A program made the position numbers and the translations under genes. A stretch of DNA of 64,000 bases from Dehalococcoidales bacterium. GTDB lineage: Bacteria; Chloroflexota; Dehalococcoidia; Dehalococcoidales; Fen-1064. How positions within the stretch are numbered: the first letter of the stretch is position 1; each line of letters starts with the position of its first letter. The notes under the pieces were generated by a model. That model was not told the origin of the DNA, searched no databases, and saw only the letters and a program-made list of their open reading frames with translations. Positions 18,477-28,468 of this stretch are shown here, in pieces. The DNA is taken from contig JADHXC010000002.1 in assembly GCA_016783135.1 (NCBI GenBank), positions 23,071-87,070 of the forward strand. The letters are read 5' to 3'.

Positions 18477-19880
18477 CTACCATTTCCCGGGTTTGTCCAT
18501 ATTCTCTTCCTGGTTGATGGTATTTGTGTCCCGGTGGTCCTGGATGCGCCTCATATGAGGCCGGAACAGGAAAACACAGAGGAAGAGCACCAGTGTCACT
18601 GCCCTGAACGCACCGATTGTCACCGGGACACCATAAACGTCGGAGAGTATGCCTATCGGGAGTGCGCCCAGTGGTTGAAGGCCAAAGGTGGTCATGAACA
18701 GTCCCGTTACCCGCCCGCGCATCTCCGGTGGGGTCAATATCATCACAAGGGCCTGGTTAAGTGACATATATGCGGTACCGGTGGCCCCGGTCAGCGCCAG
18801 CATCACCAGGGAAAGGGGGAAGTTGCCTGCGTTGGCGGTAACGGTGAAGAGGACGATGGACGCGCTAAACCCGATTCCCGTCGCGAGAAGAATACGCCCC
18901 TTGTAGCGGTAGTTGACAATTGAAGCAATAAACATTGCCCCGACCACGGCACCACCACCCACCATGGACATCATCAGTCCCAGCTCGGCACTGCCGACAT
19001 GGAAGACCTCTTCCTGGAAAACCGGCAGAAAATTGACATAGGGCATCGCCAGGACAACCGGAAAGACACCGATAAGCAGGAGCTCAAGTACGGTCCGGTC
19101 GTGGCGCAAATAGCGCAGGCCGGCAAGAGCATCTCCCAGCAACGACCGTGAGGCAGTTACCCGGGATTTCCCCATGATGGGAATCATCAGCAGGAAAATG
19201 ACGAAGATGCCGTAACCGACAAACTTCGCGTAGTACAGCGGGGCGATCCCAATCGCTGCAATGAGAATCCCGGCCAGGGCAGGCCCCCCGATCCGGGTAA
19301 CATTCATTACGCCTGAATTCAACGCCAGGGCATTCAGCAGATTTTCGTCCCCCACGAGGTCCGGAACATACGATTGACGAGCGGGCATGGTAAATCCGGC
19401 AATAATACCCGTAATCACCCCGCCAACGACAATATGCCACACCTCGATAAGACCGGTATGCACCATCACGCCAATCCAGAGCGCCATAATCCCGATACCA
19501 ATCTGACCGCTCATCAGCAGGTTTCGCTTGGACAACCGGTCGGCAGCGATGCCACCGGTCAGGGAAAAGAAGAACATTGAAAAACCCATCGCGGCGCTTA
19601 CGTATCCAATGGCGGTAGCCTGCCCGGTAAGCTGGTAGACAAGGTAGTTCTGGGCAAGCTGCTGCATCTGCAGCGCCGTAGTGGCAATCAGGGACCCGAT
19701 GATAAACAGGCGGAAATTTCGGTTCTTGAGGGAAACAAAGGGTGTACGCCAGTCTCTCTTTTTTCGGGGATAGTCAGGGAGTATTGTTCCCGTACTTCCC
19801 GCTCTGCTATCTTCGTACACTGCTGAATCCTTTCCCTCGGGAACAAGCAAAAATCTCGCCGCAGGCGAGACTCCTATCAT
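18477..19880 (-). CDS. MFS transporter
   Basis: FVSLKNRNFRLFIIGSLIATTALQMQQLAQNYLVYQLTG, GGIAADRLSKRNLLMSG; start moved inward of the 19946 track start because that overlaps an inverted repeat. Confidence 0.85.
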   Translation of the reverse strand: MIGVSPAARFLLVPEGKDSAVYEDSRAGSTGTILPDYPRKKRDWRTPFVSLKNRNFRLFIIGSLIATTALQMQQLAQNYLVYQLTGQATAIGYVSAAMGFSMFFFSLTGGIAADRLSKRNLLMSGQIGIGIMALWIGVMVHTGLIEVWHIVVGGVITGIIAGFTMPARQSYVPDLVGDENLLNALALNSGVMNVTRIGGPALAGILIAAIGIAPLYYAKFVGYGIFVIFLLMIPIMGKSRVTASRSLLGDALAGLRYLRHDRTVLELLLIGVFPVVLAMPYVNFLPVFQEEVFHVGSAELGLMMSMVGGGAVVGAMFIASIVNYRYKGRILLATGIGFSASIVLFTVTANAGNFPLSLVMLALTGATGTAYMSLNQALVMILTPPEMRGRVTGLFMTTFGLQPLGALPIGILSDVYGVPVTIGAFRAVTLVLFLCVFLFRPHMRRIQDHRDTNTINQEENMDKPGKW

Positions 19881-19932
19881 GGTGCCACTACACTCCCGAA
19901 GAGGTAAACCACGGGAGCCCACGGGCCTGATA

Positions 19933-19985
19933 CAATGATACCACAAACGTGAGTTGGCTTCTCACCCGACCATGTGGTATCATTG
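19933..19985. promoter_or_regulatory. nested inverted repeat, possible operator/divergent promoter region
   Basis: CAATGATACCACA (19933-19945) and TGTGGTATCATTG (19973-19985), with inner GTGAG/CTCAC. Confidence 0.5.
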
Positions 19986-20019
19986 ACTGTGGAAGCAGCA
20001 ACAGCAGAAGGACCCGGCA

Positions 20020-20148
20020 ATGAGTGCTAAACAGACTTCAGAGAAAAAAGTTCAAGACCTGAATACCTTCATCGAGAGGGTAAATAAGAAAGATAAATGT
20101 AACGGACTGAAGATTCGTTTCGCCTTCGTGAAGCGCAAGCGACGTTAG
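20020..20148 (+). CDS. small basic ORF (42 aa)
   Basis: MSAKQTSEKKVQDLNTFIERVNKKDKCNGLKIRFAFVKRKRR*; followed directly by tandem hairpins. Confidence 0.45.
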   Translation: MSAKQTSEKKVQDLNTFIERVNKKDKCNGLKIRFAFVKRKRR

Positions 20149-20197
20149 TTTCCGCTGACGCGGAAACTACCAGGAGTTTCCCTTACGGGAAACTCCT
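20147..20197 (+). terminator. two tandem hairpins
   Basis: AGTTTCCGC-TGAC-GCGGAAACT (20147-20168) and AGGAGTTTCCC-TTAC-GGGAAACTCCT (20172-20197). Confidence 0.6.
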
Positions 20198-20248
20198 CTC
20201 TCTATTCCATTCCTGCGAATGCGCCCCGAATCCGCTGATAGGGGACCC

Positions 20249-21148
20249 TCACCTTACCACCACCCGGCCGACATCGCACTCTATAACCATCTCTACCCTG
20301 TTGGCGGCACTCTCAAATCCTGGAGACTGGAAGTAGTCTCCTTCCTGTGGAAAGCGTCCTCTGTCCACCTCTATCAGGCTCAAGCCACCATCTATCTGAA
20401 TCCGGGCAGCCACGTCGTCAGGGACGGTAATCTCCACATTGGCCACGTTAACATCAACAGCGACACTGGTGACGCCAGCCGAAGATGGCAGCACCACCTC
20501 GCAGTTACCCGCATCCAGGTCCAGCGTCAGCCTGGTGACTTCCAGGCGGCGAAGATTCAGGTCCACATCGCTGGCTACCGAGCGGATAATCACTGACAGG
20601 GGGATGCTCCGTGTGAGAACGATTCGCCAATCGGCCCCGGCATCTTCTCCTACCTTATGGTGGACCGTACTGAGTCGGAGCTCACCTGCATCCTCTATCT
20701 CCCGGAAGTCCATGTCCAGTGTGGTGTATCCGTCTCTCACCTCGTAGTCAATTTCCATGAGGTCCGCCGACCCGGTAGAGAGACTACCGATGTCCAGTCT
20801 CCCGGCAGTAAACTCGATGTGTACTTCCGCACTTTCCAGATTACCCAGCGGCAACGTCTCACTGCGCATATAGCTGGACGTCATCGGGCCGTGCTGCCAC
20901 AGCGCAATCCCCAGGCACCCTCCGAGTACCACCACGGACACCAGGCTGACCAGCCAGAAGCTGTGGCCCCTCAGCAGGATGCCAGCCCCGCAAAGGACGA
21001 GCACCACCGGCCAGAACCGCCACAGGGTTCCCCAGAGGTCCCAGGGAAGCACCCCGGTAGTCTGGAGGAGAAAGACCAGTCCCAGGAACAGCAGAAAGGT
21101 GCCCCAGATAGCGGTAGAAATCGGGGTATTTCGCTGCTGATCTGTCAT
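20249..21148 (-). CDS. membrane protein with LiaF/toast-rack-like C-terminal domain
   Basis: ISTAIWGTFLLFLGLVFLLQTTGVLPWDLWGTLWRFWPVVLVLCGAGILL TM helices, then beta-rich domain (VDVNVANVEITVPDDVAARIQIDGGLS). Confidence 0.7.
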   Translation of the reverse strand: MTDQQRNTPISTAIWGTFLLFLGLVFLLQTTGVLPWDLWGTLWRFWPVVLVLCGAGILLRGHSFWLVSLVSVVVLGGCLGIALWQHGPMTSSYMRSETLPLGNLESAEVHIEFTAGRLDIGSLSTGSADLMEIDYEVRDGYTTLDMDFREIEDAGELRLSTVHHKVGEDAGADWRIVLTRSIPLSVIIRSVASDVDLNLRRLEVTRLTLDLDAGNCEVVLPSSAGVTSVAVDVNVANVEITVPDDVAARIQIDGGLSLIEVDRGRFPQEGDYFQSPGFESAANRVEMVIECDVGRVVVR

Positions 21149-21150
21149 GC

Positions 21151-21633
21151 TTACTTCCTCCGGGCAGCAATAATCAGGAGTATGCCGATGGCGATTACGG
21201 GTATTGGCCAGAGTACCCCCCAGTTGAACCACCAGAATACGTTGAAATTACCCAGCAGCAGGACTACGCCGAATACGATAACGGCAATACCGAGCCAGTT
21301 AAATCGGCGGCTACGCAATGTAGTTTCTTCTTCAGCTTCCACCCTGTCTTTTGCATATGTTGACTGTATGTCACGCCCTATCTCGCTGGCTGTTTCCCGT
21401 ATATCATCCACATTTTCTTTTATTGTGTCCTTCGGCTCAGCGGCAGCAGAGCCCTCCAGCGGTACTACAATTGCCAGGACAAGATAGGCAATAATTCCCG
21501 TTCCACCAACGAAAATTGACATCACGGCAATGACCCTGACAATTGTAGGGTCAATACCGAAATATGCCCCCAGGCCGCCACAGACCCCGGCAATCACTCT
21601 GTCATCCTGGCTCCGATAAAGTCTCCTGGTCAT
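21151..21633 (-). CDS. PspC domain-containing protein
   Basis: [33 protein letters not shown]. Confidence 0.88.
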   Translation of the reverse strand: MTRRLYRSQDDRVIAGVCGGLGAYFGIDPTIVRVIAVMSIFVGGTGIIAYLVLAIVVPLEGSAAAEPKDTIKENVDDIRETASEIGRDIQSTYAKDRVEAEEETTLRSRRFNWLGIAVIVFGVVLLLGNFNVFWWFNWGVLWPIPVIAIGILLIIAARRK

Positions 21634-21814
21634 AGCTCTCCCTCCGGCGATAGGCGGTATGTGAGGGATTATACACCACACCAAATATGATAACAATAAA
21701 GATATAAGATGTGCGGTTTACCCTGAATGTCTCATTTGACCGAATTATATGTTGAAGGTATTATTGGACTGACTATCGCCTGTCTCTGAAGCTTCTACGG
21801 ATGTACGAGAGTAG

Positions 21815-22492
21815 ATGGAGCACGTAGAGATTCTGGAGAAACTGAAATCCCTGGCCAATCCCGCTGCTGTGGTGGAGATGGCGCGTTACGGTATAAACCC
21901 GAACAACAGCCTTGGGATATCCATTACCAGCATCAGGGAAATCGCCAGAGAAACTGGTAAAGACCACTCACTTGCCAGTCAGCTATGGGAAGCGGGCATT
22001 CGTGAAGCACGGATGCTGGCCGTTTTGGCAGACGAAGCGAAACTCGTTACCGGGGAGCAGATGGATGCGTGGGTGAGCGATTTCGACTCCTGGGACGTAT
22101 GCGACCATTGCTGCAGCGCCCTGTTCCGGTACACGGAACTGGCTTATCAAAAAGCAGTGGAGTGGAGTTCCGATGAAAGGGAGTTCGTCAAGCGGGCCGG
22201 CTTTGTGCTCATGGCCACCCTCACAATCAGCGATAAGAAAGCTCCGGACGAGAATTTCGAACCATTCCTGGTGCTGATAAAGCGGGAAGCCGGAGACGAC
22301 CGCAACTATGTCAGAAAGGCGGTCAACTGGGCACTGAGGCAGATTGGTAAACGCAATCCCGGGCTGAATGAACGGGCAATCGAGACTGCCCGGGAAATCC
22401 ATGCGATGGACTCAAAGAGCGCCAGATGGATTGCCTCCGACGCGTTAAGGGAACTAACCGGCCTGCCGGTACAGCAGAGACTACGGCGTTAG
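21815..22492 (+). CDS. DNA alkylation repair (AlkD-like) family protein
   Basis: HSLASQLWEAGIREARMLAVLADEAKLVTGEQMDAWVSDFDSWDVCDHCC...NYVRKAVNWALRQIGKRN. Confidence 0.85.
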   Translation: MEHVEILEKLKSLANPAAVVEMARYGINPNNSLGISITSIREIARETGKDHSLASQLWEAGIREARMLAVLADEAKLVTGEQMDAWVSDFDSWDVCDHCCSALFRYTELAYQKAVEWSSDEREFVKRAGFVLMATLTISDKKAPDENFEPFLVLIKREAGDDRNYVRKAVNWALRQIGKRNPGLNERAIETAREIHAMDSKSARWIASDALRELTGLPVQQRLRR

Positions 22493-22501
22493 AACACTCA
22501 A

Positions 22502-23182
22502 TCAAAGGTCCGCTTCGGGTGGTGAGCTATCAGAAAGCGGGGCTTTCTCCACCACGACAAGTAGCTTTTCTTTCACCTCCTTAGGTGACATCCGCCCCCC
22601 GGAAACGACCATCTTTAGTGCGGCATCTACCGAAATCTCTGTCCGGATAATCTCCTCTTCGTATAGTATTTGCAGGAAACCGGAGGTCGGGTTCGGGGCA
22701 GTCGGTATGAAGACATTGAGCAGCTTACGTCCGGATTCGTCAGACACTTCATTGGTAATGAAACCTATTGTCCTGGTACCCTTCCTGGGGAACTCGGCAA
22801 GGACCACCTGCATGAAGCCCGTGGCATCGGGTGCGGAGAAGCTCTGTAGAATCTGCCTGGTGCCATTGTACAGGTAGCGAAATAGCGGTATCCTCCCCAT
22901 CACCGCTTCACCGTAGCCTATCAGTCTCCGCCCGATAACGTTGCTGGCAATCACCCCTATCAAATAGATGACCACCAGTGTAAAACCAAGACCGACCCCG
23001 GGAATCGTGTATCCGAAAATACGCTCGATAATCGGCTGGAGCCAACCGTCAATCTCGTTGAAAGCCCATACAACTACCCATATAGTGAGACCAAGAGGGA
23101 GGGTGATAAGGACGCCAGCGAGAAAGTGCCCCCTCATTTTCCGACCGATACGTTTAAGAAATGCTATTGATACCCTCATCAT
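22502..23182 (-). CDS. DUF502 domain-containing membrane protein
   Basis: GHFLAGVLITLPLGLTIWVVVWAFNEIDGWLQPI...GYGEAVMGRIPLFRYLYNGTRQIL. Confidence 0.85.
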   Translation of the reverse strand: MMRVSIAFLKRIGRKMRGHFLAGVLITLPLGLTIWVVVWAFNEIDGWLQPIIERIFGYTIPGVGLGFTLVVIYLIGVIASNVIGRRLIGYGEAVMGRIPLFRYLYNGTRQILQSFSAPDATGFMQVVLAEFPRKGTRTIGFITNEVSDESGRKLLNVFIPTAPNPTSGFLQILYEEEIIRTEISVDAALKMVVSGGRMSPKEVKEKLLVVVEKAPLSDSSPPEADL

Positions 23183-23244
23183 TTCCTGACCTCCTCGCTG
23201 TACCGGGTGTCTGTCACTTCACAGTGGCGATTTGTCCCCGGCAC

Positions 23245-24315
23245 TCAGGCTGGATTCACCGTCGGTGAGGTAAAGGGAGCTCCTTCACGTTCGAAGTCCG
23301 GCAGATAGCTGTCCGCCGCTCCCATCTCCTGTATCCAACCGTTCTCCAGCCCCAGATTATCGATTATCTCGATGACTTCCGCGTACTCCGACCCCCGTAG
23401 AGTCCGTGCCAGTGCAGGTATACGTGAAGCACGATTTGCCGGATAGTACTGCGACATGATGCTCACCGTGACCTGTTGGGAGACCTCATTGGCCAGCCAT
23501 GCAAGCGATTCCTCACTCCCGGCCAGCCCATCGGGCAGCACGAGGTGGCGGACAATCAGGCCCTTCCGGGCCAGTCCTTCCTCATCCGGCACAAGATTAC
23601 CCACCTGCCGGTACATCTCCAGGATGGCGGCACGAGCGTGAGATACGTATCGCTTTGCTCCGGAGAGCCTCCAGGCCCACCGGTCCGAGGCGTACCTGAG
23701 GTCCGGCAGGTAGACACTGACTATCCCCTCCAGTTCTCTCAGAGAACGGACCGAATCATAGCCACTGCTGTTGTAGACCAGCGGCAGCCGCAGTCCCATT
23801 GGCACCGCCTCGAGGACTGCCCGAACCAGCTGCGGAACGAAGTGGGACGGGGAAACAAAGTTGATGTTGTGGCACCTTAGCTCGTCCTGAAGGTAAATAA
23901 GACGCTCCGCCAGGGCATGACAGTCCATCTCAACAGAGCGCCGTCCGGTCCGGTCCTGGCTTATCTGGTGGTTCTGACAGTAGACACACCGGAGATTGCA
24001 GTTGCCGAAAAACACCGTCCCGGACCCCCGTCTTCCCGAAATGACCGGCTCCTCGCCGTGGTGGCTGCAGACGGTCGCCACCAGGGGGAGACGCCCGGAA
24101 CGACAGAACCCTCGCTCACCTTCGAGACGATTGACACCGCATTCCCTGGGACAGATATCGCACGAGGAAAGGCGGGCCTCAAGCGCCTCGGCACGGCGTT
24201 TCAACTCACCCGAATGGTACAGGGCAATATACGGTGGTTCCATCGGAATTCCCTTGGAACCGCACTGCTCTGATAATGCCCGCTCCATTTCCCTGTCCCC
24301 CATCCTACCAGACAT
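23245..24315 (-). CDS. radical SAM protein, pyruvate-formate-lyase activating enzyme-like
   Basis: CDICPRECGVNRLEGERGFCRSG, GNCNLRCVYCQNHQIS. Confidence 0.88.
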   Translation of the reverse strand: MSGRMGDREMERALSEQCGSKGIPMEPPYIALYHSGELKRRAEALEARLSSCDICPRECGVNRLEGERGFCRSGRLPLVATVCSHHGEEPVISGRRGSGTVFFGNCNLRCVYCQNHQISQDRTGRRSVEMDCHALAERLIYLQDELRCHNINFVSPSHFVPQLVRAVLEAVPMGLRLPLVYNSSGYDSVRSLRELEGIVSVYLPDLRYASDRWAWRLSGAKRYVSHARAAILEMYRQVGNLVPDEEGLARKGLIVRHLVLPDGLAGSEESLAWLANEVSQQVTVSIMSQYYPANRASRIPALARTLRGSEYAEVIEIIDNLGLENGWIQEMGAADSYLPDFEREGAPFTSPTVNPA

Positions 24316-24359
24316 CCTCCAGGGTCGTATGAAGCCGAAGGTGGTCTTTTTGCGAGATA

Positions 24360-25820
24360 TTACAGCTTACCCAGCGCCTGCTCAATCCGTACCAGGCACG
24401 TCTCCCTGCCGAGCACGGCCATCGTCTCAAACAGGGGTGGTGCCGCCTTCTGTCCGGTAACCGCCGTTCTTAACGCACCGAAAAGCTGCCCGGTCTTCAG
24501 TTCCAGCTCCACCGCCAGGGGTCTGAGCAGTCCTTCCAGTGATTCGGCGTCAAAGGAAGCCAGTGCCTCCAACCGCTGCCGGGAGACCTCCAGAGCACGG
24601 CGGGTAGATTCAGTGTCCATGTTCTTGGGAATGAGCAGGGTTACATCGTACTCCTGGCAGTCCACAAAGAAGAACCGTGTCAGCAAAGGTACCTCAAAGA
24701 GTGTTTTGACTCGTTCCTGGACAAGAGGCGCAATCTGCCGGACATAGTCAATCGAAAGTGGACGCTTTGCCTCGGACGGCAGCCCTTCTTCCAGAGACTG
24801 CAAAACCCGCCCCAGGAAGTCCTCAGGACTCAAATTACGGATGTAGACGCCATTCATCCACTCCAGCTTCTGCCGGTCAAAGACGGCGGCCGTTTTACTG
24901 ACCCGCTCCAGGCTGAAGTTATCGATAAGGTCCTGCCGGGACATCAGCTCCGTCCTGTCGTCAAGTGACCAGCCCAGCAGGGCGAGGAAGTTCATCATCG
25001 CCTCCGGCAGGTAGCCCTGCTCCCGGTAGTCAGTTATCGAGACCGCGCCGTGTCGCTTGCCCAGCTTGGAACGGTCCGACCCGAGGAGCATGGGCAGATG
25101 AGCAAAGTACGGCGGTTCATAGCCCATTGCCCGATAGAGGAGGATGTGGCGGGGAGTGCTGGAGATGAACTCCTCGGCACGGAGCACGTGGGTTATCTCC
25201 ATAGCGTGGTCGTCAATTATGTTGGCGAAGTTATAGGTGGGATAGCCGTCCGACTTGAGCAGCACCAGGTCGTCAAGGGTGCTGTTATCGAATACCACGT
25301 CGCCCCAGATGATATCGTGGAACCGGGTTTCCCCGGTGAGGGGTGTCTTGAAACGCACCACCGGCGTGATGCTTTCTTCCTCCTTCTTCCCCCTCTCCTC
25401 CTGGCTCAGCTCACGACAGCGGCGGTCATAGCCCGGTGGCTGCTTGCGCCGGGTCTGGTCAGCACGCATCTCCTCCAGGCGCTCCGGGCTGCAGTAGCAG
25501 TAGTAAGCATCGCCCTGGGACACAAGTCGCCGGGCAGCCTCCTGGTACAGCTCCAGACGCTGTGATTGGACGTATGGCCCGTAGTCACCGCCTGCCTCCG
25601 GCCCTTCGTCCCAGTCCAGCCCCAGCCAGCGTAGGCCATCCAGAATACCCTCAACGGCACCCTCTACCTTGCGAGCGACATCGGTATCCTCGATGCGGAT
25701 GATGAAGACACCACCACTATGCCGGGCAAAGAGCCAGGCGAACAGGGCAGACCTCATATTGCCCACATGTGGATAACCAGTGGGACTGGGGGCAAAACGT
25801 GTCCTGACCGTTGGACTCAT
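24360..25820 (-). CDS. gltX: glutamyl-tRNA synthetase
   Basis: RFAPSPTGYPHVGNMRSALFAWLFARH, RIEDTD, GSDRSKLGKRHGAVSI. Confidence 0.95.
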   Translation of the reverse strand: MSPTVRTRFAPSPTGYPHVGNMRSALFAWLFARHSGGVFIIRIEDTDVARKVEGAVEGILDGLRWLGLDWDEGPEAGGDYGPYVQSQRLELYQEAARRLVSQGDAYYCYCSPERLEEMRADQTRRKQPPGYDRRCRELSQEERGKKEEESITPVVRFKTPLTGETRFHDIIWGDVVFDNSTLDDLVLLKSDGYPTYNFANIIDDHAMEITHVLRAEEFISSTPRHILLYRAMGYEPPYFAHLPMLLGSDRSKLGKRHGAVSITDYREQGYLPEAMMNFLALLGWSLDDRTELMSRQDLIDNFSLERVSKTAAVFDRQKLEWMNGVYIRNLSPEDFLGRVLQSLEEGLPSEAKRPLSIDYVRQIAPLVQERVKTLFEVPLLTRFFFVDCQEYDVTLLIPKNMDTESTRRALEVSRQRLEALASFDAESLEGLLRPLAVELELKTGQLFGALRTAVTGQKAAPPLFETMAVLGRETCLVRIEQALGKL

Positions 25821-25887
25821 AGGCTTTCTCCGCAGGGCCAGCCGCTGGCTTCAGGCACTGGTATCAGTCACGGCATTGCTCGCGACA

Positions 25888-26382
25888 TTATTTAGGGCGA
25901 GCTCTTATGACGTAAGTCCCGGCTATCTTGTCATGCCAGCCCTGTCTCCGGCTGTCAAAGGCAATCCAGAAGTTGCCGATAAAGACAAACAGGACGGATA
26001 TAATGAAACCGAGAAACCGCATCACCGCATCACCCCAGTCAGTATTCTCGCCGGTGAAACGGACTATCTTGATTTTCATGGCCATCTTCCCCGGGGTCTG
26101 GCCCCGCCAGCCCCAGAAGCCGATGAAATAGGCAACAATCATCAGGAACGGAATCAGAAACGTCAGGGTCCAGAATACTGCACCCGCTTCCCCGGAGGAA
26201 ATTGCAGCGCCCCCCAAACCACCCATCCAGCCACGACCGAAGGCCAGCGGCCAGAGGCCGTTGAAGGCCCAGATGACCGCTCCCAGGATAGCACCGTCAA
26301 TGATAATAGCCAGTAGTCTTATCCAGAAACCGGCGTAGTCAACGGTATAGCTCTCACTTTTTATCTGCCTGGATAAATTCAT
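25888..26382 (-). CDS. RDD family membrane protein
   Basis: YAGFWIRLLAIIIDGAILGAV..., GQTPGKMAMKIKIV, RQGWHDKIAGTYVI. Confidence 0.85.
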   Translation of the reverse strand: MNLSRQIKSESYTVDYAGFWIRLLAIIIDGAILGAVIWAFNGLWPLAFGRGWMGGLGGAAISSGEAGAVFWTLTFLIPFLMIVAYFIGFWGWRGQTPGKMAMKIKIVRFTGENTDWGDAVMRFLGFIISVLFVFIGNFWIAFDSRRQGWHDKIAGTYVIRARPK

Positions 26383-26464
26383 ATTCTAACCTCCCGCATT
26401 GCCGGGGCGGCACCATTCCGTGGTGAGAGTGGGAACAAAAGGCACCCGTGCGGCATCACCTGCT

Positions 26465-26513
26465 ACGCCCAATTCTACCACCTTACGGGTTAAAACTCTA
26501 GCCGCTGAACTAG
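26465..26513 (-). tRNA. degraded tRNA-Lys (UUU)-like relic
   Basis: Minus strand TAGTTCAGCGGCTAGAG + TTTTAACCCGTAAGGT; resembles tRNA-Lys D-arm and 3' anticodon arm with ~8 nt missing; no good T-arm. Confidence 0.35.
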
Positions 26514-26514
26514 T

Positions 26515-27444
26515 TCAGCCGATATCCTCCAGCGCCTGCTGCAGGTCAGCCGGTAGTTCGGATTCAAACTCCACGTGCTCCCCGGTACCCGGCAGGCAGA
26601 AACCGAGGCGATATGAGTGCAGGAATTGCCGTGATAGATATTGTGAGGACACTCCATAGGTCGTGTCTCCCACCACCGAATGGCCGATGGCAGCCAGATG
26701 GACCCGAATCTGGTGGGTACGTCCGGTCTCCAGCGCCACCTCGAGGAGGGTATAGCTGTCAATATACCTGACCACGTGATATCCGGTACGTGCCGGCCGA
26801 CCGCAGTTCTCGGTAACTACTGCCATACGCTTGCGGTTGCGGGGGTCGCGCCCAATCGGCGCTTCGATGGCGCCATCTTCCGGGGAAAGACGCCCCCTGA
26901 CCAGCGCCAGATAGACCTTGGCTACCGAACGGGACTTGAACTGCTCCGCCAGATTGGCATGGGCCGCCCGGTTCTTGGCCACCAGCATCACTCCGGAGGT
27001 ATCCATATCCAGCCGATGCACGATTCCCGGCCGAAGTGCGTCGCCGGTATCCGGCAAGATAGAAAGATAAGCCAGAAGCCCGTTCACCAGGGTATGGCCG
27101 GGGTGTCCCGGTGCCGGGTGTACCGGCAGTCCGGCAGGCTTATCAATAACAAGCACGTCATCATCCTCGTAGAGGATACCGAAGGGGATGGACTCCGGCA
27201 GTAAGATACCGGTCTCTTCCGGGGGAATGCTTACCGTTATCCGGTCTCCGGTGCTCAGCTTGAGGCCCGCCCTGGCCACGACATCATTGACGGTGACATG
27301 GCCATCGGCAATGAGCTTCTGAGCCTGTGTCCGGGATAGCTCCGGGCAGTTCTCAGCCACGTACTTATCAAGGCGAACACCCGGTCTTTCAACGGTGAAA
27401 CGGTACACAGCGGTTCCAGTGCTCAACCTTACCCCTTTGGGCAC
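26515..27444 (-). CDS. RluA/RluD family pseudouridine synthase
   Basis: S4-like N-terminus RLDKYVAENCPELSRTQAQKLIADGHVTVN; GIVHRLDMDTSGVMLVAKN. Confidence 0.92.
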   Translation of the reverse strand: MPKGVRLSTGTAVYRFTVERPGVRLDKYVAENCPELSRTQAQKLIADGHVTVNDVVARAGLKLSTGDRITVSIPPEETGILLPESIPFGILYEDDDVLVIDKPAGLPVHPAPGHPGHTLVNGLLAYLSILPDTGDALRPGIVHRLDMDTSGVMLVAKNRAAHANLAEQFKSRSVAKVYLALVRGRLSPEDGAIEAPIGRDPRNRKRMAVVTENCGRPARTGYHVVRYIDSYTLLEVALETGRTHQIRVHLAAIGHSVVGDTTYGVSSQYLSRQFLHSYRLGFCLPGTGEHVEFESELPADLQQALEDIG

Positions 27445-27460
27445 ACCGGTCTGCCCGTGC

Positions 27461-27958
27461 CTACTGTTTCTCTGCCCTGGTCAGGCGCAACAGTGAATAG
27501 GCAACAATAATAACACCGACCACCATCGCCGAATCGGCAACGTTGAAAGCCGGCCAAAAGCCGACATCAAGGAAATCGGTGACGCGGCCCTCCTGTCTGA
27601 GCCGGTCAATCAGGTTCCCCGTAGCGCCCCCCAGCATCAGGCTGAAAGCTACTATATTGGTCATTCCCGCCATAAACGGGTAGCTGCGACGCAGGAAAAG
27701 CACCAGGAACAGGAGAACAATGATTCCGATAGCGGCAACAATGGTCAGGATGAAGGACTGGCCCTGAAATATGCCGAAAGCAGCCCCGGTATTCTGGACA
27801 TGCACCAGCCGGAAGAAACCCAGCTTGAATATAACCTCACCGACATCGAAGGAAGTCACCCAGGCCTTGGTGAGTTGGTCAGCGGCCACTATCAGTGAGA
27901 CAGTGAAGAAAAGAACCGGCCCCCGCCAGCTACCCAGGAGAGAATCTGCCTTTTGCAT
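27461..27958 (-). CDS. lspA: lipoprotein signal peptidase
   Basis: QNTGAAFGIFQG, MLGGATGNLIDRLRQEGRVTDFLDVGFWPAFNVADSAMVVGVI. Confidence 0.95.
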   Translation of the reverse strand: MQKADSLLGSWRGPVLFFTVSLIVAADQLTKAWVTSFDVGEVIFKLGFFRLVHVQNTGAAFGIFQGQSFILTIVAAIGIIVLLFLVLFLRRSYPFMAGMTNIVAFSLMLGGATGNLIDRLRQEGRVTDFLDVGFWPAFNVADSAMVVGVIIVAYSLLRLTRAEKQ

Positions 27959-28355
27959 TCTTTGCCTGAAGAGCCTTACAGTCCAGACATAGCTTGGCCT
28001 GAGGAAGCGCTTCGAGTCGCTCTATGTCTATGGGCTTACCGCAATTCTCGCACAGCCCGTATGTATCCTTCTCGAACTTCTGCAGAGCTGCCTCCACCTC
28101 GTTCGATTGCTCCCGTATCTGTTTCTCCAGGGCCAGCCGTCGTTCCAGCTCAAGGCTTTCCGTAGCCTCCTCCTCCCGCTTGCCGAAAGGACTCCCCTCT
28201 CGCCTTTCCTCGGTCGGATGGGCGGCAGCCCTCAATTGCTCCAGCTCTTCAAGCAAACGTTTCCGGTCGTTTGCCAGACGAGTGCGAAGTGCCTTATATT
28301 CGTCAGCCAATATTGGCCTCCTCACGCCCAGTCGCAGGACTCGTATGGGTTGCAT
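27930..28355 (-). CDS. TraR/DksA-type C4 zinc finger protein
   Basis: YGLCENCGKPIDIERLEALPQAKLCLDCK. Confidence 0.88.
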   Translation of the reverse strand: MQPIRVLRLGVRRPILADEYKALRTRLANDRKRLLEELEQLRAAAHPTEERREGSPFGKREEEATESLELERRLALEKQIREQSNEVEAALQKFEKDTYGLCENCGKPIDIERLEALPQAKLCLDCKALQAKNAKGRFSPG

Positions 28356-28468
28356 GGACTAAGCGATGATGGTTGCAGATATGATATTATACTCAAGTGT
28401 TTCTCAAAGAGCAATAGTATGGTGTCGATTATGCCAGTACAATCGGCGCCAGCCTGCCGAAACCGGCG

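Noticed and set aside
25050-25565. 171-aa plus-strand ORF
   Set aside because: Lies antisense within gltX; no recognisable domain.
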